Assembly: GCA_017559825.1 (NCBI GenBank) | Contig: JAFYQR010000115.1 | Location: 1 to 40,990 of the forward strand | Origin: Thermoguttaceae bacterium | Lineage (GTDB): Bacteria; Planctomycetota; Planctomycetia; Pirellulales; Thermoguttaceae | Length of the DNA stretch: 40,990 nucleotides | Direction: 5' to 3' | In this document: positions 7,238 to 20,684 of the stretch, piece by piece | Position numbering within the stretch: the first letter of the stretch is position 1 | How the letters are laid out: every line of letters starts with the position of its first letter | Made by a program: the position numbers and the translations under genes | The notes under the pieces: generated by a model | What the model was told of the DNA's origin: nothing | What the model saw: only the letters and a program-made list of their open reading frames with translations | Databases searched by the model: none

Positions 7238-8335
7238 TCAGGCGAGTTTGCGGCAGATCGCTTCGGCCATCTCTTGCGTGCCGACGGCGGTCGGGTCGTC
7301 GCGGTTCGGCTTCATGTCGTAAGTAACGTCTTTACCTTCGCGAATGACTTCGGCGACCGCGGCTTCGAGGCGGTTCGCGGCGTCGGTTTCTTTCAGGTGG
7401 CGGAGCATCAAGACGCCGGAAAGAATCAACGCGCACGGGTTGACTTTGTTCAGCCCCTTGTATTTCGGCGCGCTGCCGTGCGTCGCTTCGAAAACGGCGC
7501 CGTTGTGGCCGATGTTCGCGCCCGGAGCGACGCCGAGACCGCCGATCAACCCGGCGCAGAGGTCGCTCAAAATGTCGCCGTAAAGGTTCGGGAGCGCGAC
7601 GACGTCGTAAAGCTCCGGCTTTTGGACGAGCTGCATGCACATGTTGTCGACGATGCGGTCTTCGAACTCGATTTCCGGGAAGTCTTTAGCGACGTTGCGG
7701 GCCGTTTCGAGGAAGAGACCGTCCGAGAACTTCATAATGTTCGCTTTGTGAACCGCCGTAACCTTTTTGCGACCGTTTTCGCGAGCGTATTCGAACGCGG
7801 CGCGAACCAAACGATCCGTCCCGGAAACGCTGATCGGCTTGATCGAAACGCCGGTTTCGTCGTACTTCGTCGCGATTTTGCGACCCGGCGCCAAACGGTT
7901 GATTTCGTCGACGATTTCCTTCGTAACTTCCGAACCCTTTTCGAATTCGATACCGGCGTAAAGGTCTTCGGTGTTTTCGCGGAAGATGACGAGGTCGACC
8001 GGAACCGAGCTGAAATACGAACGAACGCCCGGGTAATATTTGCACGGACGAACGCAAGCGAAGAGGTCGAGTTCTTGGCGAAGGTGAACGTTCAGGCTGC
8101 GGAAACCGGTTCCGACCGGAGTCGTGATCGGCGCCTTCAACGCGCAACGGGTGCGGCGGATGCTTTCCAAGACTTGCGGCGGCAGCGGATTGCCGGTCTT
8201 TTCCATCACGTCGATCCCCGCTTCTTGGACGTCCCAATTAATCGCGACGCCGGTCGCGTCGACGCATTTGCGAGCCGCTTCGGCCAATTCCGGACCGACG
8301 CCGTCGCCGGTAATAAGAGTAACTTCGTAAGCCAT
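7238..8335 (-). CDS. icd: Isocitrate dehydrogenase (NADP-type residues mostly kept)
   Basis: 365 aa. It oxidatively decarboxylates isocitrate to 2-oxoglutarate in the TCA cycle, feeding glutamate synthesis. The chain starts [33 protein letters not shown] carries the substrate-binding serine equivalent to E. coli Ser113; [17 protein letters not shown], the metal-binding [18 protein letters not shown] and [13 protein letters not shown] are in family order. The cofactor loop keeps Lys-Tyr (APKY) and the downstream Val typical of NADP use, while the position of E. coli Arg395 is not conserved, so specificity is not certain; 3-isopropylmalate or homoisocitrate dehydrogenase is less likely given the length of the RSLNV loop. 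The ATG at 8335 is chosen over an in-frame start at 8368 because AAGGAACGAAA precedes it and homology begins there. Shorter than E. coli Icd (416 aa). Confidence 0.85.
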   Translation of the reverse strand: MAYEVTLITGDGVGPELAEAARKCVDATGVAINWDVQEAGIDVMEKTGNPLPPQVLESIRRTRCALKAPITTPVGTGFRSLNVHLRQELDLFACVRPCKYYPGVRSYFSSVPVDLVIFRENTEDLYAGIEFEKGSEVTKEIVDEINRLAPGRKIATKYDETGVSIKPISVSGTDRLVRAAFEYARENGRKKVTAVHKANIMKFSDGLFLETARNVAKDFPEIEFEDRIVDNMCMQLVQKPELYDVVALPNLYGDILSDLCAGLIGGLGVAPGANIGHNGAVFEATHGSAPKYKGLNKVNPCALILSGVLMLRHLKETDAANRLEAAVAEVIREGKDVTYDMKPNRDDPTAVGTQEMAEAICRKLA

Positions 8336-8418
8336 TTTCGTTCCTTTCGTTCGAACGTTCGTTCGCAATTCTCAACATTGCTCGCCGGACGCGTCTCGTC
8401 GGCAAGCCGCTTGCGTTT

Positions 8419-8446
8419 ATTCTACCCGAAACCGGCGTTTCGTCAA
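8419..8446 (-). promoter_or_regulatory. icd promoter
   Basis: TTGACG (8446-8441), 16 bases, TAGAAT (8424-8419) on the minus strand; leader about 77 nt. A CGTTCGAACG palindrome at 8348-8357 lies in the leader just before the RBS. Confidence 0.65.
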
Positions 8447-8471
8447 TCGCCCCCGACTCGACGTCGCCGTT

Positions 8472-8533
8472 AAACGCCGAACGCTCGCTCCGCTTAAAAA
8501 AGCGAAACGAGCGTCAAGACGCGTTCGGCGTTT
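8472..8533 (-). terminator. Long nested hairpin after the DUF3299 gene
   Basis: Outer arms AAACGCCGAACGC (8472-8484) and GCGTTCGGCGTTT (8521-8533) are perfectly complementary and enclose a second stem (CGCTCG/CGAGCG and CGCTT/AAGCG). It starts 10 bases from the stop codon at 8543. Confidence 0.65.
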
Positions 8534-8542
8534 CGGTTTCCG

Positions 8543-9229
8543 TCAACGGAAAACGCTCGCCTTCATCGAATACGGCAGCTCGCCCGGGCGGAAATCCTCG
8601 CGAACGTAAAAGACGCCGCCGACGCCGACCAGTTTGTTCGCGCGGTAGTTCGCTTCATGGCCGCGCTCCATCGAAACGGCGATCATGTCCGCCGGGTTCG
8701 CGCCGGGGTTGCAATATTGGCAGTGTCCGAGCGTGCGCACGAGTGTAAAATCCGTGATCCCGGCGTGCCGCTTCGTCGGATACATAAACCCGTCGATATA
8801 AACGCGCCGCCCGTTCAGCGCGGCGATTTCCTCCGCGACGGCGCCGTCTTTCGTCAACGCCAACGAGTCGAAATCGACGATTTCGTATCCCGGAGGCGCG
8901 TTCGTGTAAAACGAGTAAACGCGCCAACACGTCGCCGAAAGCGCCAAAACGACGCAGAGCGCGGTCGCGGTCGACGTCAACGCAAATCCGCCGATTTCCT
9001 CCGGCGCCCGCGCGATCTTTCGCAAGCCTAAAACGCCGAGCGCGACGCCGACTAGCGCGACCGCGATAAACGGCGTCCAAAAAAAGCCCAAAATCGAAAC
9101 GACCGCCGCGACCAACGAGCCGACGCCCAACGTCGCGATCTGTTTGTAATCGACGGTTTCCTCGGTCGGCGCGACCGCCTCGACGTCGCGATAAACGCCT
9201 TTGAGCGCGTCGTCAAAAACTGCTTTCAT
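8543..9229 (-). CDS. Membrane protein with C-terminal DUF3299-like domain
   Basis: 228 aa. Residues 1-30 are soluble; two or three membrane helices follow (about 33-70 and 85-108), like the DUF4190 type. The C-terminal half (about 140-228) has NGRRVYIDGFMYPTKRHAG, then FTLVRTLGHCQYCNPGANPA, then VGVGGVFYV...YSMKASVF, the pattern of DUF3299 domains, including two cysteines that could bind metal (CQYC). From memory of the family, DUF3299 genes are often next to MacB/Lol-type ABC transporters; here the next upstream gene is such a permease, 133 bases away in the same direction. Inferred role: periplasmic partner of that permease. Biochemical function is not known. Confidence 0.7.
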   Translation of the reverse strand: MKAVFDDALKGVYRDVEAVAPTEETVDYKQIATLGVGSLVAAVVSILGFFWTPFIAVALVGVALGVLGLRKIARAPEEIGGFALTSTATALCVVLALSATCWRVYSFYTNAPPGYEIVDFDSLALTKDGAVAEEIAALNGRRVYIDGFMYPTKRHAGITDFTLVRTLGHCQYCNPGANPADMIAVSMERGHEANYRANKLVGVGGVFYVREDFRPGELPYSMKASVFR

Positions 9230-9362
9230 CGGTTTCGCTCCGCCGCGCTCAACGCGCGGTCTTTGCTGAATTTAAGAAAAGCGCGAACGTCCGCGCCGCG
9301 TTCCGAATCGTTCGAACGTCCGTTCGAAACGCGACGCGAAAAACGTTCCGAGAAGCCGCGAA

Positions 9363-10850
9363 TCAGGTTTGCAGCGACTGCGCGACGTCGGTGCGGTACG
9401 CGATTACCGCCGGGAGATACCCGACGATCGACGCCAAGCCGATCAGCCCCGGAATCAACGCCAACTCGACCGCTTGGAAGTCCCATGGACGCACCATAAC
9501 GTTCGAATAAGACATAATCAGCGGCGCGAGGGCCCCGATCGCCAGGTGCCCGATCAACGCTCCGAAGAGCCCGCCGCCGAGCGAAAGCAAAATCGATTCG
9601 AGCAAAATGATCGACATAACGGTCGAACGACGCGCGCCGAGCGCCCGCATGATCGCGATTTCTTGGCGCCGCTCGTTCATCGACGTGTAAATACTGACCA
9701 TCATGCCGACGCCGGCGACGACGACGACTTGAATCGCGAAGACGATCAAAACGCTTTGAATGTTCCCGATCACGTCTTGGAAGAACGCGGCGATTTCTTG
9801 CACCGGCGCGACCGCTTGCGCTTCGAGGAGCTCGCCCTCGATTTTCGCCGGAAGCGCGGTAACGGCGGTGTCGATCACCTGCGCGCGCTCGGGCGTAACG
9901 AGATCGCTTTCCTCAATTTCGAGTCCCGGACGGCTTTCGGTCGCGGCTTCGACGTCGGCGGCGGTCGCGGCGACCTCGACTTCGACGTCTTTGGTGATCA
10001 GGAGAATCGCGGTTAAGCGGCGCTTATGCCCGGCGTGTTCGCAAGGCTCGCCCGGCGCGTGATCGTGTCCGGCGTGTTCGTCGACTTCTTCGCCTTCGGC
10101 TTTTTCGTCGGCGAGCGTCGGCTCGTCGATTCCGAGCTCGGCGCGTTTGCGGGCCAGCTCTTCTTCGCGCAGGTCGTAGTTAATCGTTTCGGAACCGGCG
10201 AGCCCGTGCTCGTGCTCGCGATAAAAACCTTCTAAGTTGACGAAAACGGCGCGGTCGTTCGGGCTTCCGGTGTGATCCAAAATCCCGACGATTTTGAACG
10301 GCTCGTGCAGGTCTTCGTCGCGAGCCGAGTTCGTGTGGCCGAACCGCACCTCGTCGCCGACGCGCAGCTTGTTCTTTTTCGCGACCGCGTAGCCGACGAC
10401 CGCCGCGTAATAATCGACGTTGCGGAAGAACTCGCCCTCTTGCAGGGCGTACGGCTTCCCGTCCGACTTCGTCACGGAACGGAAGTACTCCGGCGTCGTC
10501 GCGACGACCGGCGAGCCTTGGTAGTTGTCGCCGCGAGCGATCGGAATCGCCGTTTTCACCTCGGCGGAGTAGCGCGACGACGACATCAAATCGTAATACT
10601 CGTAAGGAATCAAACCGACCGGGTCTTGGTTGTAAAAGACCGAGCTCAAAACGAGCTGCAGCTTGCTGCCTTTGGCGCCGACGATCAAGTCGTACCCTTG
10701 CGCCCCCTGTTGGAAGGACTTTCCGACGACGCCGTTGATAACGAGCACCGTAACGACGAGCGCGACGCCGAGCGCCATCGAGAACGCCGTCAACGCCGAC
10801 GCCAACGAGCGGTGCCGAATGCTTTTCCAAGCGATTTTCCAAAGACTCAT
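9363..10850 (-). CDS. MacB/FtsX-type ABC transporter permease with His-rich loop
   Basis: 495 aa. One N-terminal helix (about 15-42), a large extracytoplasmic domain, and three C-terminal helices (about 375-490) carrying the FtsX motif MNERRQEIAIMRALGARRST, where the ABC ATPase docks. This is the type VII ABC layout (MacB, LolC/E). The extracytoplasmic domain contains an acidic, histidine-rich insert at residues 257-276 (EHAGHDHAPGEPCEHAGHK: H259, H262, H264, C270, H272, H275), a likely metal-binding loop. No ATP-binding gene is adjacent: upstream is gyrA, downstream the DUF3299 gene. RBS GAGGCGG precedes the ATG by a few bases. Substrate unknown; transition-metal handling is an inference from the loop and the neighbour. 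Confidence 0.85.
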   Translation of the reverse strand: MSLWKIAWKSIRHRSLASALTAFSMALGVALVVTVLVINGVVGKSFQQGAQGYDLIVGAKGSKLQLVLSSVFYNQDPVGLIPYEYYDLMSSSRYSAEVKTAIPIARGDNYQGSPVVATTPEYFRSVTKSDGKPYALQEGEFFRNVDYYAAVVGYAVAKKNKLRVGDEVRFGHTNSARDEDLHEPFKIVGILDHTGSPNDRAVFVNLEGFYREHEHGLAGSETINYDLREEELARKRAELGIDEPTLADEKAEGEEVDEHAGHDHAPGEPCEHAGHKRRLTAILLITKDVEVEVAATAADVEAATESRPGLEIEESDLVTPERAQVIDTAVTALPAKIEGELLEAQAVAPVQEIAAFFQDVIGNIQSVLIVFAIQVVVVAGVGMMVSIYTSMNERRQEIAIMRALGARRSTVMSIILLESILLSLGGGLFGALIGHLAIGALAPLIMSYSNVMVRPWDFQAVELALIPGLIGLASIVGYLPAVIAYRTDVAQSLQT

Positions 10851-10970
10851 GTTGCCGCCTCAAATAATAAGGGCCGTTCGACCGCCGCGACGCGCGCCGG
10901 TCTTCCGAAAAATAACGAAAAAACAAGGCGCGCCGAGCCGAAACGCTTTCGCTCGACACGCTTTAACGGA

Positions 10971-13900
10971 TCATTCTTCCGCCGAATCGTCCGCGTCGTT
11001 CGGTTCCGCGTCGAGCGCGACCGTCGGTTCCGTCGGCGTTTCCACGACGCCGAACGTCGAGGCGCCGAGCGTCGTTTTCGGCGTCGCGTCGACTTCGTCG
11101 CGCGGAATGCGGTTGATCGCGACGATGGCGTCGTCGACGTCGACGTTCATCAAGCGGACGCCCTGCGTGTTGCGACCGGTTTCGCGGATTTCGTCGACCG
11201 CGAAACGTTGGATTTTGCCGCGCGCGGTGATCGTCATCACCTCGTCGCCGGCGTCGACTCGCAGTACGTCGACGACTTTGCCGTTGCGCTTCGTCGTCTT
11301 GACGTCGAGGAGGCCGCCGCCCCCGCGCCGTTGCGTTCGGTAACGACGGTTCGAGGAGCCGTCGCCGTTTTCGTCGCCGTCTTCCGCTTCCGGCGTTTCG
11401 AGTTCGGCATCGTCGACCGCGTCGCCCGGATCGGCTCCGGCGGCGATCGTTTCGAGCGCGTCGCCGAGCGCTTCCAACTCTTCGAGGCTCGTCGCCGCGG
11501 CGTTCGGGCCGAACGGCGTGCGCTTTCCGTACCCGTTTTCGCAAACGGTGAGAAGATAAGCGTTTTCGTCGGCGATCGCCATCCCGACGACGTAGTCTCC
11601 GGCGCGGAGCGAAATCCCCTTGACGCCGGACGCCGCGCGCCCCATCGGACGAGCGTCGGACTGTTTGAAGCGAATCGCTTTCCCCTTGGCGGTCGCCAAA
11701 ACGATTTCGTCCCCCGGTTCGACGACCGCGACGTCGACGAGTTCGTCCCCTTCGCGGAGCTTGATCGCGATGAGGCCCGCTTTGTACGGGCGGCTGTACG
11801 CGCTCAGGTCGGTTTTCTTGACGAGACCGTTTTTCGTCGCCATGACGAGGAACGCGCCCGGTCGGTCGAAGTCGCGAATCGCGCGGCAGTCGGCGACCTT
11901 TTCGTCGGCGTCGAGGTTCAGCAAGTTGACGAGGTTGCGCCCCTTCGCGTCGCGAGCGAGTTGCGGAATACCGTAAACCTTTTGCCAATAGCACTTGCCC
12001 TTGTTCGTAAAGAAGAGCAAATAGGAGTGCGTGCTGGCGACGAAGAGGTGGCGCACCGGGTCTTCCTCGTCGGTTTTCGCGCCTTTAAGGCCTTTGCCGC
12101 CGCGACGTTGCGCGCGGTACTCGTCGAGCGCGGTTCGCTTGACGTAACCGTTCGTCGTGATCGAAACGACCATCGTCTCTTCGTTGATGAGGTCTTCGTC
12201 CGCGACGTTTCCGACTTCCTCGAACGCGATTTCAGTGCGGCGTTTGTCGGCGAACTTGTTTTTGACCTCTTCCAAATCTTGGCGGACGATCGCCAAAATG
12301 TTCTTTTCGTCCGACAAAATGCGGCGGAATTCCGCAATGTCGGCGAGGAGCGCGTTGTACTCGTCGGCCAACTTTTGTTGTTCGAGGTTGACCAACTGAC
12401 CGAGCGTCATACGGAGAATCGCGTCCGCCTGCACCGGCGTGAGCGTGTACGACTCCTTGACGCCGCGCGTCGATTGGAACGACTCGAAGCCTTCGTCGCC
12501 GAGCGCTCGATTCAAGAGCGCGGCCGGGCATTCGATTTGCATCAAGCGCTGTTTCGCTTCGAACTGCGTCGCCGACGTGCGAATGACGCGGATCACTTCG
12601 TCGATGTTGGCGTGCGCGATCAACAATCCCTCGACGGTGTGTTGACGCTTAATCGCTTTGTTCAAAAGGAATTGCGTGCGGCGACGAATGACCGAAACGC
12701 GGTGGCGCAGGAACTCGACGATCAGCTCTTTGAACGTCATGACGCGCGGTTTGCCGTCGACCAACGCGAGCAAAATGATCGAGAACGAGTCTTGCAGCGG
12801 CGTGTATTGGTAAAGCTGGTTCAGGACGACGTGCGGGTCGGCGTCTTTTTTCAGGTCGAGAACGAGACGCACCGGCTCTTTCAGGTCGGACTCGTTGCGA
12901 ATCGACGAAATCCCGACGATGCGCCCTTCGTTGACCATTTCGGCGATCTTTTCTTCGACGCGGTCGCGCGCTTGTTGGTACGGAATTTCCGAAACGATAA
13001 TCCGGCTTCGTTTCCCGTTTTCTTCGATGCGAGCGCGAGCGCGGACGACGATGTTGCCGCGACCGGTCAGGTAACCTCGGCGAATCCCGCGCGTTCCGCA
13101 GATGACGCCGCCGGTCGGGAAGTCCGGGCCCGGGCAGATGTTAAGCAACTCGAACGGCGAAATATCGGGGTCGTCGATCGTCGCGATCGCGGCGTCGCAG
13201 ACTTCGCCGAGGTTGTGCGGCGGAATGCTCGTCGCCATCCCGACGGCGATCCCGTTCGCGCCGTTGACGAGAAGGTTCGGGGCCTTCGACGGAAGAACGG
13301 TCGGCTCCATCCGCGTTTCGTCGTAAGTCGGAACGAAGTCGACGGTGTCGAGATTCAAGTCTTCGAGGAGCGTCATCGCCATTCCGGAGAGACGCGCTTC
13401 GGTGTAACGCATCGCGGCGGGGGGCAGACCGGCGATCGACCCGAAGTTCCCCTGTTTGTCGATGAGGACGTGCCGCATGTTCCATTCTTGCGCCATACGA
13501 GCGAGCGTCGGGTAAACGACTTGCTCCCCGTGCGGGTGGTAGTTCCCGCTGGCGTCGCCGGAAATCTTCGCGCATTTGACCCGTTGCGAGTGCGGGCCGA
13601 GACCGAGGTCGTTCATCGCGACCAAAATGCGGCGCTGCGACGGTTTCAACCCGTCTCGAACGTCCGGAATCGCGCGGCTGACGATGACGCTCATCGCGTA
13701 AGTGAGGTAGCTTCCCTTCAACTCGTCTTCGATGGCCAACTGAACGAGCTTCGAACCGTCCGGCAGGACGAGCTGGCCGTTGGCGTTCATGATCGGGCGC
13801 AACGGACGCAACGGCGTCGACGGCGTTTCGGAGCCGTTTTCGTCGTCGAACGAATCGGAATCGACGTTGTTTTCGGCGTTCGGGTTCTCCGCGTCGGAAC

Positions 13901-13982
13901 GTTCGTCGTCGTTCGAGCGCGCTTCGTTTTCCGAATCTTCGCGAAATTCCGCGTCGTCGTTGTTTTGATTTTCGTCGGACAA
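10971..13982 (-). CDS. gyrA: DNA gyrase subunit A
   Basis: 1003 aa. Cleaves and rejoins DNA for ATP-driven negative supercoiling with GyrB. The active-site tyrosine is Y193 in [10 protein letters not shown]. The GyrA box QRRGGKG, which separates gyrase from topoisomerase IV, is present, followed by the beta-pinwheel domain, interrupted by an acidic insert ([16 protein letters not shown]) before [21 protein letters not shown] ~60-residue acidic, disordered N-terminal extension precedes the conserved core, making it longer than the usual 820-880 aa. The start is a TTG at 13982: GAGGAGG lies 7 bases upstream, and translation from there gives MSDENQ. The frame stays open to 14201, but that would place the start inside the promoter -10 box. 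The quinolone-contact segment reads [12 protein letters not shown], differing from E. coli at Ser83 and Asp87. gyrB is not in the window. Confidence 0.95.
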   Translation of the reverse strand: MSDENQNNDDAEFREDSENEARSNDDERSDAENPNAENNVDSDSFDDENGSETPSTPLRPLRPIMNANGQLVLPDGSKLVQLAIEDELKGSYLTYAMSVIVSRAIPDVRDGLKPSQRRILVAMNDLGLGPHSQRVKCAKISGDASGNYHPHGEQVVYPTLARMAQEWNMRHVLIDKQGNFGSIAGLPPAAMRYTEARLSGMAMTLLEDLNLDTVDFVPTYDETRMEPTVLPSKAPNLLVNGANGIAVGMATSIPPHNLGEVCDAAIATIDDPDISPFELLNICPGPDFPTGGVICGTRGIRRGYLTGRGNIVVRARARIEENGKRSRIIVSEIPYQQARDRVEEKIAEMVNEGRIVGISSIRNESDLKEPVRLVLDLKKDADPHVVLNQLYQYTPLQDSFSIILLALVDGKPRVMTFKELIVEFLRHRVSVIRRRTQFLLNKAIKRQHTVEGLLIAHANIDEVIRVIRTSATQFEAKQRLMQIECPAALLNRALGDEGFESFQSTRGVKESYTLTPVQADAILRMTLGQLVNLEQQKLADEYNALLADIAEFRRILSDEKNILAIVRQDLEEVKNKFADKRRTEIAFEEVGNVADEDLINEETMVVSITTNGYVKRTALDEYRAQRRGGKGLKGAKTDEEDPVRHLFVASTHSYLLFFTNKGKCYWQKVYGIPQLARDAKGRNLVNLLNLDADEKVADCRAIRDFDRPGAFLVMATKNGLVKKTDLSAYSRPYKAGLIAIKLREGDELVDVAVVEPGDEIVLATAKGKAIRFKQSDARPMGRAASGVKGISLRAGDYVVGMAIADENAYLLTVCENGYGKRTPFGPNAAATSLEELEALGDALETIAAGADPGDAVDDAELETPEAEDGDENGDGSSNRRYRTQRRGGGGLLDVKTTKRNGKVVDVLRVDAGDEVMTITARGKIQRFAVDEIRETGRNTQGVRLMNVDVDDAIVAINRIPRDEVDATPKTTLGASTFGVVETPTEPTVALDAEPNDADDSAEE

Positions 13983-14200
13983 GGGAAAGCCTCCTCGCTG
14001 ATGGGGTCGGACGCGCCGCCGTCGAACCGCGGGAACGATTTCGCGCTTTTTTCTTTCGCGAAAACCGCCCAAACTTCGCAAAGCTCCGTTCGACGAAAGC
14101 GACGCGTCGAAACGGAACCGAACGTCGTCGCGTCGACCGAAACCGCCGTTCTCGTTTAAGGAACGCAAGGCCCCCGAAAAAACGGCAAGTCGACTCTTCA

Positions 14201-14228
14201 ATTATACCGGAAACCGCCGAAATTTCAA
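14201..14228 (-). promoter_or_regulatory. gyrA promoter (sigma-70 type)
   Basis: TTGAAA (14228-14223), 16 bases, TATAAT (14206-14201) on the minus strand. A start near 14194 gives a leader of about 210 nt before the TTG codon. Confidence 0.8.
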
Positions 14229-14302
14229 CGGACGGGGCCGCCTAAATTCCAAAATTGCCCCGATTCGACGCGTAAAAAACGCAAAAAAAGAAAACCTTTA
14301 AG

Positions 14303-14335
14303 AAAAAAAGCCGCCGAGCTAAAAGACTCGACGGC
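14303..14335 (-). terminator. Terminator after lipoprotein gene
   Basis: Arms 14335-14327 and 14318-14310 form a 9-bp stem with one G-U pair on the minus strand; a run of seven U follows (14309-14303). Confidence 0.8.
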
Positions 14336-14377
14336 GCGTTTCAAAATCGGACGCTTTCAAGCGCGAACGCTAAAACG

Positions 14378-14884
14378 TCATTCGGCGTATTCGGCGACGT
14401 CGACCGTCGTCGTTTTTTCGCCCGGGACGGCGACTTTCAGCGTCGACGTCGCTTTTTCTTTCAGCGCGACCGGGATAATTTGATCCATCGCGGCAATTTC
14501 CGCTTCGCGTTCTTGGCGGTAATCTTCAATTTCTTTTTGCGACATTTCGCCCATTTGCTCGATCGTCAACTCCGGCGTCGTCGGAACCGGGTCTTTGCGG
14601 AGCGTAACGACGAAGGAACCTTCCGGCGCGCCCGGCGCGGAGAAGTTCGCGAAGGTCGTTTGGACGACGCACTTGCCGGACGCGTCCGTCTTGCCGCCGA
14701 CGATGACGCCGCTAATCGGCGTTTCCGGAATCAACGCGACCTCGACGCCTTCGATCGGCGCGCCGCCGTCGACGACGACGATTTCGCAACTCGACGTTTT
14801 CGGGAACCCGCTCGGCTTGCCGGAACACCCGACGACGACCGCCAACGAAAGCGCGACCAACGCCGCGCAATAAAGATTTTTCAT
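14378..14884 (-). CDS. Lipoprotein with transthyretin-like/carboxypeptidase-regulatory fold
   Basis: 168 aa. The signal peptide MKNLYCAALVALSLAVVVGC ends in a lipobox (VVGC, Cys20), so the mature protein should be lipid-anchored. Residues about 30-110 (GAPIEGVEVALIPETP..., TDASGKCVVQT, GSFVVTLRKD) follow the beta-sandwich pattern of carboxypeptidase regulatory-like domains common in small planctomycete lipoproteins that sit beside DUF1559 genes. The tail is charged and helical, then beta. It is the next gene after the DUF1559 pseudopilin in the same direction, 142 bases away, with a hairpin between. RBS TAAGGAAATAAGCG precedes the ATG. Likely envelope-associated; molecular role unknown. Confidence 0.75.
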   Translation of the reverse strand: MKNLYCAALVALSLAVVVGCSGKPSGFPKTSSCEIVVVDGGAPIEGVEVALIPETPISGVIVGGKTDASGKCVVQTTFANFSAPGAPEGSFVVTLRKDPVPTTPELTIEQMGEMSQKEIEDYRQEREAEIAAMDQIIPVALKEKATSTLKVAVPGEKTTTVDVAEYAE

Positions 14885-14925
14885 CGCTTATTTCCTTATT
14901 TTCAGTTTTTCCGCTTATTTTAAGG

Positions 14926-14957
14926 CGAAAGCCGCCCGGATTTTCGAGCGGCTTTCG
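14926..14957 (-). terminator. Hairpin between DUF1559 and lipoprotein genes
   Basis: Perfect 10-bp stem (14957-14948 with 14935-14926) and 12-base loop, but no clean U-run follows (CCUUAAAAU). It may be a leaky terminator that lowers lipoprotein expression relative to the pseudopilin. Confidence 0.55.
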
Positions 14958-15026
14958 AGGAACGTTCGAACGAACCGCGACGCGCTTCGTCAAACCGTCG
15001 CCGCGTCGCGATTTTTTAAAACGTCG

Positions 15027-16142
15027 TTATTGCAAGTCGGTTTCGCCGCCGGAAATCGTCCCCATCGCGCCCCAGACGCCGAACGGGCTCTTGCCGCTGA
15101 ATTCTTTACCGTGCGACGCGCTCGCCGTGGAGTAACCGGAACCGTTGACGTTCGCGTCCATATCGCCGCAGTCGATCGTTTCGCTAACGAAACGAACCGA
15201 ACCGTCGACCATCGCCGCGTTGACGCCGCCGCTGTGGTTGCTCGACGCGGAGCAAATGCCGTAGCCCCAACCGCTTTGACCGTTGCCGCTCCCGTAGTTG
15301 CGGGCGTTCGGCGAGTTCGGCGGCATAATCGTTTGGAAACCGGTAACGCTGACGTTCCCGTCGGCGAAGTTTTGACCGCGTTCGAACGTCGCGGCGGTGC
15401 CGTCGAAGATCGTGCGGTCGGTCGAGTTGACTTTATTCAAAATGTTGCGCGGAACGACGACTTCGCCGCTGCCGAGAACCATAATGCCGCCCTTGACTTT
15501 GTTCGTTCCTTGCGTGGCGCCGGCGACGAGTTCCGAATAGGCGACCGTGTTCGAGGTGCCGTCGGTGATCGAACTCATCGTGCGGGTCGTAACTTGACGC
15601 GATTCGGTCGCGGACGCGCTCCCGAGACCGCCCGGATAGAAACCGCGCGACGTGCAGGCCGATTCGTCCGTTTGGCAGATCGAGTCGCCCCAAGAACCGC
15701 AGTAGTTCGTCTTCGAGACGTTGCCGACCCAGCTCGAAACTTGCTTCGAGTTCCCGTCGGACGGGCAAAGGAGGTGCGTGAACGTGCCGTTATACGCTTG
15801 GTCGCCGTTGTGTTGACCGTTCGGGACGCCCTTCGAAATAACGTCGTTGTAGAACGCGGTTTGTTCCGTGTACGGCATCAACCAGAAGAGGTGGCTCGTG
15901 TAGTTGTAGGTTTCGCGAGTGCCGCGACCGCGCGCCGGCGGGAAGGAGTTGTGCGCGTCGTGGTACATTTGGCACGAGAGCTGAAGTTGTTTCAGTTGGT
16001 TCGTGCATTGCATACGACGGGCCGCTTCGCGCGCCGCTTGGACGGCCGGGAGAAGCAAACCGATCAAAATCCCGATGATCGCGATGACGACGAGCAGCTC
16101 GACGAGCGTGAAGCCGCGTTTGTCCGTTTTGACAAGGCTCAT
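15027..16142 (-). CDS. DUF1559 type II pseudopilin-like protein
   Basis: 371 aa. The N-terminus [20 protein letters not shown] is a class III/type IV prepilin signal: prepilin peptidase cuts before Phe and the helix stays as assembly core. It continues [14 protein letters not shown] as in DUF1559 (SBP_bac_10) proteins, which are massively expanded in Planctomycetes. The C-terminal signature H303-x9-D313-G314 ([17 protein letters not shown]) is present. RBS AGAGGAAAT lies just before the ATG; a promoter is proposed at 16390-16417. The matching assembly ATPase could be the GspE/PilB protein encoded at 35307. Role in a particular structure is unknown. Confidence 0.93.
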   Translation of the reverse strand: MSLVKTDKRGFTLVELLVVIAIIGILIGLLLPAVQAAREAARRMQCTNQLKQLQLSCQMYHDAHNSFPPARGRGTRETYNYTSHLFWLMPYTEQTAFYNDVISKGVPNGQHNGDQAYNGTFTHLLCPSDGNSKQVSSWVGNVSKTNYCGSWGDSICQTDESACTSRGFYPGGLGSASATESRQVTTRTMSSITDGTSNTVAYSELVAGATQGTNKVKGGIMVLGSGEVVVPRNILNKVNSTDRTIFDGTAATFERGQNFADGNVSVTGFQTIMPPNSPNARNYGSGNGQSGWGYGICSASSNHSGGVNAAMVDGSVRFVSETIDCGDMDANVNGSGYSTASASHGKEFSGKSPFGVWGAMGTISGGETDLQ

Positions 16143-16389
16143 TTTATCTATTTCCTCTAATTTTGCGTTTTCAAAGCGCGACGTATAAAAAACAATTTCG
16201 CAGCGCGCCGCAAAGTCGCCGCGTTTCCTTCCAACCCCCGCTCTCTCAACTCAAGACGTTGTATTCAAACGTTTTGCCGTTTCTTATACGCGCCAAACGC
16301 TCGAAAAGTTCCGACGTTTTGGAAAAAGGCAAAAATTTCCTTTTCGACGCGAACGGGACGCTAAAATAGCCGCGTCGAATTCAAGCGTC

Positions 16390-16417
16390 ATTATATCGCG
16401 TCGCCTCGAAACCGCAA
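16390..16417 (-). promoter_or_regulatory. Promoter of the DUF1559 gene
   Basis: TTGCGG (16417-16412), 16 bases, TATAAT (16395-16390) on the minus strand; leader about 240 nt. Confidence 0.7.
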
Positions 16418-16460
16418 CGGGGGGCTCCGTAATTTTACGACACGGCTTCACAAAAGTCCA

Positions 16461-16496
16461 AAACGCCGACGCCCGAAAAATCGAACGACGGCGCTT
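16461..16496 (-). terminator. Weak hairpin after secA
   Basis: Stem CGCCGACG (16464-16471) with CGACGGCG (16486-16493), one mismatch, 17-24 bases past the stop; followed on the minus strand by UUUUGG. Marginal. Confidence 0.45.
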
Positions 16497-16512
16497 CGTT
16501 TAACCGACCGCG

Positions 16513-20268
<3,756 letters not shown>

Positions 20269-20492
20269 GTTAAACCGATTTTCGCTGGTCTTCCGACGCG
20301 CGCCGTCGTCGGACGCTCGAAAAACTCGAAGCGTCGCCGAAACCGCCGTCGGGCGTCAAATTAACAAAAGGTAGCCGACGCGCTCGCCGACCGGAACGTT
20401 TCGCCGCTCTCGGCCTTTTGAACGCGCTCTCTTTCGAAGGAAATTTTGCCGCAAAATTAGGGCGCCGCTCCAAAAGAGAAAAAACTTTAATA

Positions 20493-20521
20493 ATTTTACC
20501 TTTTTTAGGCGTAAAGGTCAA
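20493..20521 (-). promoter_or_regulatory. secA promoter
   Basis: TTGACC (20521-20516), 17 bases, TAAAAT (20498-20493) on the minus strand; leader about 218 nt. Confidence 0.75.
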
Positions 20522-20563
20522 GGTCTCGTTTCGCCAAAACCGGCGTCTTCCTAATTTTCAACC

Positions 20564-20600
20564 AAAAAAAACGCGACGCCGAGCCCTCGACGTCGCGTTT
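20564..20600 (-). terminator. Terminator of the giant surface-protein gene
   Basis: 14-bp stem (20600-20587 with 20582-20569) with one G-U pair and a 4-base loop, followed by a run of U (20571-20564) on the minus strand; 85 bases past the stop codon. Confidence 0.8.
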
Positions 20601-20684
20601 TCGCGCGATTGTTCGCTTATCGACCGGGCGAAACGCGCTCGCCGAACGACGAACGCGCCTCGAATCGGTCTTTTTTACTTACGC

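Larger units (their letters stand above)
13983..14377. other. gyrA leader, gyrA promoter and lipoprotein terminator
   Basis: The 395 bases between gyrA and the lipoprotein gene hold the gyrA leader (about 210 nt), its promoter (14201-14228) and the terminator of the lipoprotein gene (14303-14335). The leader frame is open in phase with gyrA but lacks a start with an RBS. Confidence 0.6.
16143..16512. other. DUF1559 leader and promoter, secA 3' hairpin
   Basis: 370 bases without a gene: a leader of about 240 nt and promoter (16390-16417) for the pseudopilin, and a weak hairpin (16461-16496) after secA. Confidence 0.6.
20269..20684. other. secA leader and promoter, terminator of the giant gene
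   Basis: 416 bases without a gene: secA leader (about 218 nt), promoter at 20493-20521 and the terminator of the giant gene at 20564-20600. No other feature recognised. Confidence 0.6.

Noticed and set aside
9300..9335. tRNA T-arm-like GTTCGAA sequence
   Set aside because: It is part of the CGTTCGAACG palindrome; no acceptor, D or anticodon stem can be built around it.
13983..14201. gyrA start extended upstream to 14201
   Set aside because: The extension is Arg-rich, lacks an RBS and its TTG overlaps the TATAAT box; the TTG at 13982 has a GAGGAGG ribosome binding site.
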